NCBI RefSeq assembly: GCF_016808095.1
Contig: NC_068972.1
Span: forward strand, 35,247,029 to 35,311,028
Source: Vigna angularis
Taxonomy: Eukaryota; Streptophyta; Magnoliopsida; Fabales; Fabaceae
Reading direction: 5' to 3'
Length of the DNA: 64,000 bases
Of the stretch, positions 12,000 through 24,040 are shown piece by piece; position 1 is the stretch's first letter; each line of letters opens with the position of its first letter. Both the position numbers and the translations under genes were made by a program. The notes under the pieces were generated by a model. That model made no database searches. It saw nothing but the letters and a program-made list of their open reading frames with translations, and had not been told where the DNA came from.

Positions 12000-14037
12000 A
12001 AACATTAGGCATCTCTCTATAACTCTTTCTCTGAGTTTCATTTCCATTCTCTCTAGAATTTTTGATTCCTGATCATCGGTTTAACGATCAGGAAGTGTTT
12101 AAGGGATCATGTGTGGTGAATCCTTCATTCTCTATCGATCATTTTCCATTTTAGAGCAAGTAAGTTTCTACCATTTTTTTAATTCTTCGTTTAAGGTCAT
12201 GCCTAGAAGTTCCTTCACATGTGTCAATTAAGTTCATTTTCTAGTTCCTTGTTGATTAGAGGTCTTAAGGGCTCACTTCGATCATAATTCTGTGGTTTGT
12301 AGGAGTTTCTTGAGTTTCTTAAGCTTGAAGTAAGAGTTGTGCATGTATAGAGCTTGGTAGCATTCCTATTAAGGTAAGAGAAGCTAATGTTTTCTTTTAA
12401 TTTGGGTTATGAATCATGAAATGATAGTTAATAGTTTGTTAGTTGAATATATGTTGATTTTTATGCTTGAAATGAGTGTGTTTTAGTAGTAAGCGTATTT
12501 GAATGATTGAACTTGGTTACATGATTTTGGTTGAATGTGATTTAATCTTGTGAATGTTGTTGATGTGAAGTTTGTGGTGTTATTTTGGTTGAAATGTTGA
12601 GTAGAAATGAGTTAGTAGAGTTATAGGTCATTTTTGATCCAAAATGGAGGTTTTAATAGATGAAGTTTAGAAACAATGGTCTAAGGGGAGAAATGGGGAA
12701 TTAGGACAGGTTGTATGGTCCTTTAAAACTTGTTTGGGTTGTGAGTTAGTATATATGTGATCTAGAATAATGTGGTAGCCAATTGGTTGTGTTTTGAATG
12801 ATTTTAAGTGCATTTTAGAGGTTTTGAGTAATGAGTTTATAAAGTAGAAGGCATGAGGCAAAGATGGAGTTTTTGGGGTCTGTTTTTGGATAATTTGTGA
12901 CTTTTTCAGACCCTTATGGTTCTAAGTTATGCATTAGAAAAGGTAGAATTGATTCAAGGTCTATATAATGGAGTTTTAGTTGGATTGAGTTGGGATTTCA
13001 TGGTAAAATGAGTTTAAACATGGTTTGAGTTGAGATACATACACTTGGATAGGTCAATTGAGGCGTATAATGCCAAATGGAAGTGGTAGAAGTTGGTAGA
13101 AGTGCATAAGATAGGACATGTGAGGTTGAAAGGGTTCAAATTCTACAAAATTGGTGTTATGCAGAATTCTATAGAGTGGTTGGGCGAGCAAGTAGCTCGT
13201 TGATAGAGTTTGGAGTGTTTTTGGCAGTAGGCTTTAGAGGCTAGGCAAGCTAGCTCGCTGGGCTGGAGAAGCTCTTTGTTTGAGCTCTCGCTAGGTGACG
13301 AGATCTGCTCGCTGGGCACCATGATTCTGGCATTGGGCAAATGAGTATGGGCATTTTGGATTGTATCAAAGAGTTGTTGATATAAATGTAGAAAGCTCAA
13401 ATTTGGGGGTTATCATTACACTCTAATGATCATCTATTCTTAAATAGAGAAAAGTGAGTCATGTAGTGAGAGTAGTAGGAGGTCCTATCCTGGGGGCTTT
13501 CGCCATTTGACAAAGGGCATTTTAATGGACTAACCTTGTGTGTTAGCTTTGAGAGAGTCAATTATTCCACCACACAAGTGCAGAACCAACCATAGCTCGA
13601 CATTCATACTATATCTGGATGGTCAGGTCTAGGTTTATGGCATGATTAGGATGTTTGATCAACTTTGTGTGAAATATAATTTATGATGAAATCTTAATAT
13701 ACTATGTTTGATTCTTTTTATCATTAGTTTATCCTTTTGTATGTTTATGTGGTTGTCTGTTTGTATATGTTTGGTTCATGTTGTAATGATCATTTGGTGG
13801 GTGTGAACAGAGGGTGATAATGCCTTGTTAGAGTAAGCTTCGAAGGGTGATGCAACATATGCGTAGTTTCTTTTAGAATAAAGCTTTTGTATAGTATCAC
13901 TTGAGAAAGACCTTATGTACATAATTTTAGTTTTATAATTTGTATATAATGTTTAATTTATAGTTATGTGTAGATAACTCTAATGAGACTGTATGTTTTA
14001 TTAACTGTTTTATTTTATTAATTATGTGATAGTTCTT
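12000..14037. mobile_element. LTR of family A, opposite orientation to 37051 (edges approximate)
   Basis: The segment 13460-13500 (GAGTCATGTAGTGAG followed by AGTAGgAGGTCCTA and then GGGGGCTT) is the reverse complement of the block in the solo LTR around 37690-37760. Its last bases resemble a degraded reverse complement of the TGTAACATCC terminus. The central part (13185-13320) carries repeated CTCGCTgGGc/GAGCtcGc motifs, the counterpart of the GAACGCTC array in the solo LTR. It is denser in G than its surroundings and has no protein-like frame. No second LTR or internal region lies next to it, so it is either a solo LTR or a fragment. No target-site duplication could be identified. Confidence 0.5.
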
Positions 14038-15448
14038 GTATAGTATTTATACGATTTAAATAAAATGTTAAAAAAATAAATTTTAAATTATATAATTTAG
14101 TATATGTTTTACTATGAAAATTTGAATAATGAGATATACTAGGAAATTATAGTGAGAATCTAGAAAATTATATAAGAGTATAAATGATTTTATAAATAAT
14201 ATTTTAATATTTTATTATTAAAAATTTAAATTATAAATATAATTTATATTAATAGTATTGTAATTTTTAAAAACAAGTGCAGTTACACTTTAGCTTTCAT
14301 TCTAAATTTTCTTTAAGAAATGAGTATATTTTCATTTTTTTATAGAAACACTTTTTTAAAAGTAGTATTGTCTAAAAAGTTATAAAAATGATCCAAATGA
14401 TTGGATCTCCCATATTATAATTGTATAATTATACCTTTTCAAACTATTATTATTCGATGTCATGTAAACAAATTTTAAATATTAAAAACAAAAATCGTAC
14501 TATTATGACAACGAAAGGTTATAATTAGAGTTAAGAAAGTAAAACCACATACTTATAAGAACTAAAAGATCTCATTTTCACAGTTAAAATTTAAATAAAG
14601 CTTGAATAAAACAAAGAGATATGAATAAAAAATAGCAATAATTTGGAGAAGATGAATCTCTAAAAGGAATTGAATGATCATAGAATTCATAACATTATCC
14701 ATAGGTTAAGAAAGTCCAAAACCCTAAGTGGATATATATAAATAGCATTTGAAGAGGGCCATTAGGAAGTTTTCTCTTTTATTTTCATAACATTACTATA
14801 TGTGAATGAATCTTTGAGGTGTGACATAAAGCTACTCATCAAAGTTTCTCTATCAAAAACTTTTGGTGACCACATAGGCTTTGCTTGCCTCTACTTGATG
14901 TTACGTTTCATATCTCTACACTCAAATTACAAGGAAAAGAAATCGAGAATTCTAAAAGAATATCACATTGTTTTAAAATATAAAAAAAGTTACTTTATAG
15001 TAATTACAAGATTTTTTTTTGGATGATGAAATGCGCGGGAGAAGATTTCTCTTTTTCATTTTTTTAGTTTTGACTTCTTAAAATGATTTTTTTAAAACAT
15101 AATAATTAAATAAAAATCATAAGAATAAACAACAAAATAAAACGTTTAACTTTTTAGTTTAATTTCTTGTTGAGAGAGATACTTGTTTCATTTGTATAAA
15201 TAGGTATAAATTATGTTTTAATCTCTTAATGGTGTTTATGACTATTTGGGTTATTGTAGAAATGGGTACACTTTCCATTTATATAATTAGCTTAAGCAAG
15301 CATTATTATAATAGTAAATTATGAAACCTTGGATGTTTTTATGTCTCATTCAATGCAGTGTTAGCAACATCAATCCCTTCTTCAACGTTATCAGTGTCTT
15401 CTATTACATCACTAAATGTTATTCTAAGTATACTCCCTTATCTGATAA

Positions 15449-15452
<4 letters not shown>
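14038..15452. other. AT-rich intergenic DNA, nothing recognised
   Basis: Short frames at 14802-15026 and 15321-15545 are chance openings; the second one runs into an (AT)n run and encodes repeating Tyr-Ile. No RNA gene or repeat with defined ends was seen. Confidence 0.55.

Positions 15453-15537
<85 letters not shown>
15453..15537. repeat. (AT)n microsatellite
   Basis: About 85 bp of uninterrupted AT dinucleotides, among the longest in the window. Confidence 0.98.
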
Positions 15538-15538
<1 letters not shown>

Positions 15539-16856
15539 TACCTAATTAAATGGAAATAGAAACATTACGGGTAGATTCTCATCGTACACATAATTAAAAA
15601 ATAAAATATTAAAAATATTCAATTAAAAGTTTTTTGAAATTATCCATATCTATATTTATATTTAATCAATTCAAAGATTTCTTATCAAAACGAAGATGGA
15701 GTAGGAAATATTCACAAAAAAAAATTATTTACCATAAAAACACATAAAAATAATAAATCATGATAAATATTTATCTAGTTTCTCTTTTAAAAATAATAAA
15801 AATATATAATCTGTCATACAGAACAAGTAAAGACAAGAAATTTTCACTTGAAAGAAAAAGATTGAAAGGGACTGACATAATTAGTAGATTCAAAATTTTA
15901 AACATGCGAAAAAAATTGATTCCAATAACATGAATAAAAAAGACTTCATTAAAATAGAGAAAACTTATGTTTGTTGTGTTGACATGATGAAGAAAGAGAA
16001 ATAAAAATGGAAGTAATAAATTTGAAAAGAAGAAAAAAGTGAGAATAGAATAAAGAAAAGAAGAGGAAGTTGAAGTGAAATATAGAAGTAAATGAAAAGA
16101 GGATGAAGAATAAAGATAAGGATTGAAAGAAGATGAGTCTGTGTTTCCTTTGAGTGCTCCTTAATGAGCGGTTGGGCATAATGTGTTGGAGGCCATGTGA
16201 GTGAGTGAGTGAGTGAGTGAGTGAGTTAGTTTTGCATCTCATATGGTGGGTGATTGTTGGGTGCATATATATTGTTCATTATTTCTTGCCTGTGGGACAT
16301 AACACTTTTTCCTATAACTTTTCTCAAAGATTGTATCAAATTCATTAGCTGTCTTGCATTGCATGCCATGCAACTTTCTCTTTTTCTCTTTTGCCTCCTA
16401 ACAAAATACAATCAAATTATTTTATTTCATTTCTTTTGCATTTATTAGTAGAAGATGTTTTGTATTATATTTTCTTAAATATGATTTTTATTTTTATCTT
16501 AACGGGATATTGTTTTTTTATTTAAAAAATGAAAATGTTTGTGGAATCTTTTTAAAGAGACTCGTAAGTCAAAGCCAGGTATTTTATTTTACTTAAAACT
16601 ACTTTTCGTATAATCTATCCAGAAATAAAGATAAGCAAACTTTACTTTAATTATGCAAGAAAATTTGTTTACTCTAAATTTGAGATATTGTTTCTTGAAA
16701 GGTTTGTATAAATTGAACATATGTTTGCGTTCACATTCATGTTGCACGGATGTAGAAAAGAACGGATTACAAATCTTGGTCGGTAGTACAATATTTCTCT
16801 CCAATTAAAAATCATTTTTGAGTAAATTTGTTTTGTCATATTTTCTCTAAGTTCAT
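15538..16856. other. AT-rich intergenic DNA with a purine-rich tract
   Basis: Positions about 15950-16135 form a strongly purine-rich plus strand (GAAGAAAGAG-type). This gives a Phe/Ser-rich frame on the minus strand that is compositional rather than genic. A (GAGT)n run follows. No gene is supported. Confidence 0.5.
16198..16225. repeat. (GAGT)n microsatellite
   Basis: About seven consecutive GAGT/GTGA tetranucleotides. Confidence 0.95.
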
Positions 16857-17084
16857 TTTATGGAATTTAATTGCATGTATAAGATTAAGATTTGGATGCA
16901 TATATTTTTTAACAAAGTTGATCTTAGTTACTTCATAGTTCTGGATAATAAAAGTATGTTCTGATTATTGATAAAAGTTTTGTATGTAAAGTTTAACTTT
17001 GTTATGAAGTATATATTTTATGTAGAGACGTTACTTTATCAAAGTTGTTGAGTTTATATATTTAAGAAGCATGAGATTTTGATA
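16857..17084. repeat. Direct repeat flanking a CACTA element, left copy
   Basis: The 228-bp segment from TTTTATGGAATTT to GAGATTTTGATA is repeated in the same orientation at 18437-18668, differing by roughly ten substitutions and two short indels by eye. The CACTA terminus follows immediately at 17085. It is far too long to be a CACTA target-site duplication (3 bp). Confidence 0.92.
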
Positions 17085-18420
17085 CACTAGTAAAAAAAAA
17101 AGATTTTAACTCGCGGTTTTTATACCGGTTTAGTTGGAACTGAAGCAAAAAATGATGCAGTGACATTTTTGTAATTTTTTGCAAAAGTATATGCTTATGT
17201 TAAAAAAGAACAGATGCCTAAAACTGGTACGGTGACATTTTTGTAATTTTCGGCAAAGGTATATGTCTCGGTTCAAAAAGAACTGATGCCTAAAACTGGT
17301 GCGGTGATATTTTTGTAATTTTCGGCAAAGGTATATGCCTCGGTTAAAAAAGAACCGATGCCTAAAACTGACGCGGTGACATTTTTGTAATTATTGCAAA
17401 AGTCTACGACCTGGTTGTTTAGAGAACTGAGGCATAAAGTAACTGAATTTTTTTTAAATTTTTTTAGAAGGTTTAGGCATCGGTTCTTTATAGAACTGAA
17501 GTCATAGACCCTTATTGCCTCGGTTAAAAAAAATAACCGAGGTAATAACATCTATTTAGGATTAAATTTTGTGAACAAATGCATTTTCAAACAGAAGCTT
17601 TTCTATTTGTGGTGTGCGCCGCTACTCTTTCTTTCATTTTTGCAGCCATCCTCTTCAACTTTTCTTGTTGTTTTTCTTTCATTTTATGTTGATTAAGTGC
17701 TTAGGTATGATTTTCTTTCATTTTGACCGATTGAGTTTGTGCACAGGTTTAGGATGTTCATTTTATTTCGTTTCAGCCCCAAACTCACCTTCAAGATTAG
17801 TTTCGCTTTAGATTTTTCAAGTTTTCGTTTGGTTGATTGTTCTTCATACACCATACACATCAAAACATATGTATATGTAAAACTGAGAGTATGCTCAAAC
17901 GAACTCTAAATGAAATGAAAATTTGTTTGAAGAACCAAAAAAACATGAAATCCTTGCACAAAAATTTTCAGCTCAAAATTCAAAATGTAACTGTTTTAAA
18001 TATTTTTTTAAAGTTTGAAAAAAAAACAAAAAAAAATTCCCGATAAATAGAAAACGATGTTTTCTGCGTTTGTTTGTGTTTCTAGGATTTTTTTCATATG
18101 GTTTATGTGATACAGAACAATAATTTTTTTAAAAAAAAATATACTTTAGACCGCGGTTCTGGTAAAAACTGAAGCTATTACCTCGATTTTGGATCCAACC
18201 AAGGCAATAGACCCTTTAATTAATTAATTTTAAGGGTCTACGATCTTGGTTCAAATTAGAACCGAGGCAATAGACCCAATTTTTTATTTTTTTTAATCGC
18301 GTTACTGCTTCGGGTTTTTTGAACTGAGGCAAAAAGTCTTGACTTTTTACCTCGCTTGAATATACCTAGGTTGTAGAATCGCTGTTATAAACCCAAAACA
18401 ACCAAGACAATATCCCTTAG
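17085..18420. mobile_element. CACTA-type (En/Spm) non-autonomous element, right terminus missing
   Basis: It begins CACTAGTAAAAAAAAAAG, a standard CACTA-superfamily terminus. The left subterminal region has four tandem units of about 72 bp, each with a GACATTTTTGTAATTTT core at 17162, 17234, 17306 and 17378 and a CTCGGTTaAAAAaGAACcGA palindrome. A right subterminal region (about 18145-18415) carries the same CTCGGTT/GAACCGAGGCAATAGACC vocabulary in inverted and direct forms. The middle (17560-18140) has no transposase-like frame. The expected right end (ACTAGTG) is absent; the sequence passes straight into the second direct repeat, so the right end has been lost. Confidence 0.8.
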
Positions 18421-18436
18421 TTGCATTATATGGAAT

Positions 18437-18668
18437 TTTATGGAATTTAATTGCATGTATAAGGTTAAGATTTGCATGCATATTTTTTTTTTAACAAAGT
18501 TGATCTTAGTTAGTTCATAGTTCTGGATAATAAGAGTATGTTCTCATTATTGATAAAAGTTTTGTATGTAAAGTTTAACTTTGCTATGAAGTATATATTT
18601 TATGCAGAGATGTTACTTTATCAAAGTTGTTGAATTTATATATTTAAGAAGCATATGAGATTTTGATA
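18437..18668. repeat. Direct repeat flanking a CACTA element, right copy
   Basis: This is the second copy of the segment at 16857-17084, ending GAGATTTTGATA and then continuing into GTTTATATTT, presumably the original uninterrupted flank. A small TATGGAATTT duplication precedes it. Confidence 0.92.
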
Positions 18669-19428
18669 GTTTATATTTAAATTTTGAGGGTTATTGAATG
18701 ATGTTAAAGCATGTGTTTATAAATTGTTTGAAGTTAAAGAATTTATAAATATTTTTGATATTGAATTTGAATTCAAGTTTGAAATTGAGTTGAATTTCAG
18801 TTTGAAATTGAATTGAATTTAAGTGAAAGTTCCAAATAAATATGTTTGATTGATGAGTTTAAAGAAAAATGTAAGTTATATTTGGACAATTTAAAATTAT
18901 TGGAACTTTTTGAGTTGTCTAAATGTTGCAAACTTTTATATTGATATTGGGTAAAAACTTTAAAAAATTTTAGCCTTAAATGTTTACTTGGTCCCTATGT
19001 TCAGGGGTAATTTTCAGTTTAGTACCCGGTTTTAGAAGTGTAGACATTTGGTTCCTATGTTATAAAAATTGTATCAATTCAGTCCTATCCATTTAACGGT
19101 GTTAAAATTGATAATGTTTTGAAGTTATTGTGGGTGTGAGCTGTACAAAATATGTAGACGTGGCATTTAGTTCACCGAGAATCAGTTAACGTGGCAGCTA
19201 ACCACGACGTTCCGGTGAATGGGAAACGCTCCTCGCCTTCCCTCCTCGTGTTGTTTGACGTCGGAGAAGCCAAGACTTTGTCGGAGAAGCCACTGGAGTT
19301 GCATTTGCACCACACCGAGAACAGACCAATAGAAGCTCTGTTTTGTGGGAAAGCTTTAATTTTCCCATTGATACACTCCTCCCTTTTCATCACCCAAGGA
19401 CATCACCCAACTTCTTCTTCCATTTTCA

Positions 19429-20197
19429 TCACCCAAGGACAAGGATATTTCCATATTGAGAAATTAAGCTCCTGGGAAAACACAAAAATAATACCATGAT
19501 ACACATCAACGTGATAAATTTATCTTCAAATAAAAATCTACCATTAGATTCATAGACTATATATTAATATTTTGTCTTCAAATACATCGATTTCTAACCA
19601 CCTGAAACTTCAAATGTATTCCTAGATGTGTGTGTGTTTATCTTTATTGAGAACAAAAATTTACACATTTTCCTAAACAAACCCATAACAATGAAACAAA
19701 GACCTCAAAAAGAAGAGATTATAAATTAGAGACGAAAGCCCAATAAGTGAAATTTACAGCAATTCCTTACTTATGAAGTCCAGTCATAAGACATCCAATC
19801 AAAGCAAATGAAGTGGAAATGGTGTTCATCTCTATTTGCAGAAGTGATTTAGTCTTATCATCAACCATATAATCCGAACGCATTATTGCCAAGCGTATAT
19901 CCTATTAAAATTATGACCAGAGAAAAATCAATACCAGGAAAAATTCCCTTAACTACCAGTATTTTAGTTGTTTAAAAAGAATAATAATTAGAGTAGGAAC
20001 TAAAACTGTTTCTCTCTTAATAGTTTCGGTGGTACAAATTTCATACCAACATACACTTACCTCTGTTTTGTTAATCTGTAGCATCTGGGAATGAATATCT
20101 AAAAGTCTGGAGGTAAATTCGTCTGCGTTCTTAGTTTTGCATTGACATGAGCAGATACTATTATATCTTATTAAAGGCAAAGACATCATTTCATCAC
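19429..20197 (-). pseudogene. Captured glutathione (or homoglutathione) synthetase fragment: three exons, two introns
   Basis: Read on the minus strand. Exon A is 20197-20061: after a C/T-rich GGAATTGCAG acceptor it encodes KTKNADEFTSRLLDIHSQML and then QINKTE, followed by donor GTAAGT. Exon B is 19901-19771 (acceptor AATAG): [12 protein letters not shown], then [13 protein letters not shown], ending at donor GTAAGG. Exon C starts at 19471 after TTTTCCCAG and continues SLISQYG. Exon phases join cleanly (E|D, and AA|G giving Lys). From memory of the family, these blocks match eukaryotic/plant glutathione synthetase in order. The Glu and Asn of QIEMN correspond to the Mg/ATP-binding pair of the active site. 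The N-terminal part of exon A and everything after SLISQYG diverge, and an in-frame TGA lies at 19431-19429. The enzyme joins gamma-Glu-Cys to Gly (Gly or beta-Ala in legumes); this piece is a small fraction of the protein and cannot be active. Confidence 0.85.
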
Positions 20198-20399
20198 CTG
20201 CAATTCCAACACAATAAACACAACCCATCTACATTTTCACCCAATTTCCAACATCTTCCATGTTTCAAAAATGTACCAGTTTAGACAACGAATACAGAAA
20301 AGATAGAATAACAGAGAAACCTTAATCAAGCAAATAAACTAAAAGATGTAGTAAACATGGGTATAGTATAAACAAAAAAATGTACGCCCTCCTCATTAT

Positions 20400-21420
20400 C
20401 TTCAAGAATATGTGATTTGGGCTGCTTGTGTGAACTGACTCTAGCAGTTGCGTGATGATGAGGCGTTGTCCGACGGCGTTTGGCGTGCGCCTTAGTGCTC
20501 GTGACAAGAGTGGTCGCCGCGGAGGTGGCTGCTGGACAGAAACCCACTGACCTCGACGGTGGTGGTTGTCGGAGTCTAGCTTCAATGTGGAGGCGGAGCT
20601 CTTACCTTTTTTCATGACAGCTTTAATGGCATCCGGGAGATCTATAAAATGGTTGTAAATTTGGCGGTGAGGGTTGCTTTGAGAGCAGATTGACGGTGAC
20701 ACAAACTAGTTTCTCCTGGTGTCGCGGCCGCTATTCTGGTTTTTGCTTCGCAGGGTTTGAGATGCGAGGTTGGAGGCGAAGGAGACAGACTCATGATGCT
20801 CCAGTAACAGCGGCACCTGGTGGGGCGACGAAGGATAATGGACGAACCTGATTTGAGGGTTCCCTCTGCTTCAAAGGCGCGTTGGATCTGAACCGCAAGA
20901 GACACGATTTTGCTGAGGTGGCGTCAATGGCTGCCATGGGGGTTCGCTGTTTCCTAATTACAGGTTGTGCGATGAAGACGAATGAGAATCGCGGTGGCGA
21001 TGCAGCGGGGGAGCGGTAGTGCTGCGGCGATTTCGGTTGCGAGCAGTTGCGACGTGGGTGGCAACCCTCTCCGACGAGGATTTTTCTCGTTTTCCGGCGA
21101 CGGAGATGGTGAAGTTGGCTTGGGCAACCTACAAATGAAGATGTTGTCTCACTCCTTTTGTGCTTGGAGGAGATAAAGTTATTTTGCTGTGGGATGCTGA
21201 CTCTATTATCCATGCCCTCTGGTTCAGTCTCAACAGGTAGTGGTTATGCGTCGTCACCTAGCAGTGCATCAAGATCTGAGTTGTTGTAACAGGGAACTTC
21301 AATCCCTTCTTTTTTGTCTCACGGGTGTTATCGTTTTTTTTTACTATTGCCTGCCTTGCGTAGAGGAAGATGGGAGACAACCTTGAAGTGGTGGTTGCCA
21401 CGTCAACTCATTTCAGGCCA
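20400..21420. other. GC-rich captured cargo of the Pack-MULE, origin not recognised
   Basis: CpG-rich DNA with open frames on both strands. The longest is minus 21213-20791 (140 codons), containing an internal Met start near 20935 (MAAIDATSAKS). Another minus frame covers 20702-20322 and includes FIDLPDAIKAVMKK followed by GGTAAGAG, a possible exon end and donor. The composition is unlike the AT-rich surroundings and resembles gene 5' ends. I cannot name a source gene. It lies upstream, on the same strand, of the glutathione synthetase exons, so a chimeric minus-strand transcript is conceivable but unproven. Confidence 0.5.
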
Positions 21421-21816
21421 ACTAAACGACATGTGACCATTTCTTGCACACCTTACATGTACAATAAGTTTAACGTTATCTATTTTAACACCGTTAAATG
21501 GATAGGAATAAATTGATACAAATTTGAAAACATAGGGAACAAATGTCTATATTTTTAAAACTGGGTACTAAACTGAAAATTACCTCGTAACATGGGGACG
21601 AAGTAAGCATTAAGTCCTTTTTTTAATCTAATGAGATTAATTTATGATATTTTTTTAAAAAATAAAAATAAAATTCAAACCCAATTTCTACTTTATTTTT
21701 GATAAAATGAAATTAATATTATTGAAATAATGATTACGTGTTATATTAAGATATACAATATTATAGGAAGAAAATCTTAATAGAGATAAACATATAAGAA
21801 AATCTTAATAGCGATA

Positions 21817-21819
<3 letters not shown>

Positions 21820-21853
<34 letters not shown>
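21820..21853. repeat. (AT)n microsatellite
   Basis: About 34 bp of AT dinucleotides. Immediately before it a 28-bp unit (GAAAATCTTAATAG then GATAAACATATA) is present twice. Confidence 0.96.
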
Positions 21854-21856
<3 letters not shown>

Positions 21857-22179
21857 TGAAATCATTGTCGGAAGATAATTCAAACTCTTAACTCATCAAA
21901 TCAAAATGTTTCAAGATTTGGATGTAGGTACATGTCCCTTCAAGACTGAGATAGGATGTGTCTATAGAAGACACACTAACACTCAAGTTAACTAAGTGCG
22001 TTAGGTAAGAATAAATGTTTTAATAATGAGTATGTAAGTAATGACCTCATGAATTATTTATACTATTCTTATGGGCCTTTACCTGGTGGGCTTGAACCTA
22101 AATTTTTTTTACCTCAATTAACCTTAATTAGTAACCTATGTAATCCTCTTTAGCCCTTAGTTATATTTCCAGTTAACCA

Positions 22180-22640
22180 AAATTAAGAACATCTAAGGCA
22201 TCATAGGCTGAGATGTTCTAAGGTATCTTAAGCCATGATGTTTTAGACCATTATAGGTTGAGATGTATCAGCCCACCATAGGCTAAGATGTATCAAGCCA
22301 ACATAGGCCAAAATGTCCTAGGCCAACATAGGTCGATTTGTATCAGACCATCATAGATCAAGATGTAGCATACCACTATAGGCTGAGATGTATCAAGCCA
22401 CCACATGTCGATATGTACCTGACCAACATAGGTTGAGATGTACCTGACCAACATAGGCTGAAATGTATCAGGCCAACATAGGTTGAGATATACCATGCCA
22501 CCACATACTTAGATGTATCCTACCAACATAAACCGATATGTATCGAGCTAACATAGGTCGAGATGTATCAGACTAACATAAGCTAAGATATATGAAGCCA
22601 ACATAGGCCGAGATGGTTTTAGATACATATGGTATACTAG
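22180..22640. repeat. Degenerate ~27-bp minisatellite
   Basis: Roughly sixteen diverged units around the consensus CCAACATAGGCTGAGATGTA followed by TCAGG. Units vary at several positions (CACCATAGG, ACTATAGG, CCACATG). Frames across it, such as minus 22293-22496, are repeat artefacts. Confidence 0.85.
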
Positions 22641-22879
22641 CCCCTCAGACACGATATGACCCAAGTGAGAGTGTTGAAATACCGACATGATCTAGGATAC
22701 AATGGGCCGATATGATGCATAGTAATGCAAAAGGGCATTTCAAAGAGACGAAAAGGCTTGATTGGAATCTCACCAAATTGTCAGGTTGTCAGTGGGAGGT
22801 AATTAAGGTTTAACTAGGATTGAGATAGGTCTTAGTGGGATGCATGATTGAAATAACTCTTAGCGGGAAACATTTGATG

Positions 22880-23240
22880 AAGGTTAGACCAATTCAACCA
22901 TGACCATGGTGGACCTTGGTAGGGGACTTAGAAGTATGTTGAACCAAAACTAAGGGGGACCTTGGTAGGGGACTTAGAAGTATGTTGAACCTAGACCAAG
23001 AGGGACATTGGTAGGGAACTTAAAAGCATGTTTAACTAGGACTAAAGGGGACCTTGGTAGGGAACTACAAGAATTGTTCAATTAAGACCAACAAGGTAGT
23101 CGATTGGAAACTACAAGGATGTTTAACCAAGATTGACAAGGTATCCAATAGGGAACTATAAAGAATGTTCTACCATGACATACAAGTTAACTGGCAGGGA
23201 ATTGAAAATGATATTCAACCCTGATTGACAAGGTAGCTGA
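22880..23240. repeat. Degenerate ~60-bp repeats
   Basis: Several diverged copies of a unit with GGGACCTTGGTAGGGgACTT and AAGTATGTTGAACC, at about 22910, 22965, 23000, 23045 and further degraded to 23240. Confidence 0.75.
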
Positions 23241-23249
23241 CAGAGATGT

Positions 23250-24040
23250 CAAGGTTTAGAAGTCAAGGTGGATAGGTAGAGGTCGAGAGACTGAGGCTAA
23301 TATGTCTAGATTGAGAAGTCGACGTCGAGATATCAAAAATAAGAGGTAGAGGCCAAGAGTTTGAAGCAGTCTGGTCGAGGTAAAAATGTTAAGGCCAAGA
23401 GGTTGAGGTAGACATGTCAAGACTAAAAAGTTGAGGCCAAGATTTCAAGGCTAAAAACTAGAGGTTAAGATTTCAAGGCTGAAAAATTGAGGCCCGAAAG
23501 GTAGAGACCAAGAAGTTAAGGCAAAGATGTCAACACTAAAAAGGCAATAATGAGATGTTGAGGCCAATATGTCAAGACTAAGAAGTCAAGTTTAAGAGGT
23601 TAAGGATGATAGGTAGAGGTTGAGAGAATGAGGATGAGATGTCAATATTGAGAAGTCAAGCTCGAGAGGTTGTGATCGAGATGTCAATACTAAGATGGAA
23701 GGAACAAGGTTGATATGTCAAAATTGAGAAGTCAAAGCCAAAAGGTGAAGGCCGACATGTCAAGACCAAGAAGTTAAGGTCGAGAGCTTAATATCGAGAA
23801 GTCGAGGCCAAAATGTTGAAACTGATAGCTTGAGGCTAAGAGGTTGAGGTCGAGATGTTAAAACCGAGAGGTTGAAGCCAAGAGGTTGATGTTGAGATGT
23901 AAAGACCGAGAGATGAGGCCAAGATATTGAAACCAAGAGGTAGAGGCCAAGAGATTGAAGCCGATATGTAGAAGCCAGCAGGATGAGGTCGAACTGTCAA
24001 GACTGATAAAGCTTGGTCGAGAACCTAAGACCTAGATGTC
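23250..24040. repeat. Degenerate 14- to 28-bp minisatellite
   Basis: Dozens of imperfect units built on GAGGCCAAGAGGTTGAGG and GAGATGTCAAGACCGAGA. The strand is strongly purine-biased. There is no open frame of note. Confidence 0.85.

Larger units (their letters stand above)
18972..21618. mobile_element. Pack-MULE-like element carrying captured gene fragments
   Basis: Long terminal inverted repeats of about 140 bp bound the region. The left arm reads ACTTGGTCCCTATGTTCAGG, then GTTTAGTACCCGGTTTTAGA and CCATTTAACGGTGTTAA. The right arm (21480-21618) carries the reverse complement of each block, ending GAAGTAAGCATTAAGTCC. Between the arms the DNA switches to much higher GC with CpGs (20400-21420), plus an intron-exon segment of glutathione synthetase (19430-20197). 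This is the hallmark of Pack-type Mutator elements: foreign gene pieces between MULE-like ends, without transposase. The immediate flanks are A/T runs, so a 9-bp target duplication cannot be shown and the outermost few bases are uncertain. Confidence 0.78.

Noticed and set aside
15321..15545. Open frame ending in many Tyr-Ile repeats
   Set aside because: It is the translation of an (AT)n microsatellite; the same artefact occurs on both strands at 40825-41088.
20791..21213. A 140-codon minus frame as a host gene
   Set aside because: It lies within MULE-type inverted repeats, is rich in Arg/Ser/Pro as expected of GC-rich non-coding DNA, and no domain is recognisable; it is kept only as captured cargo.
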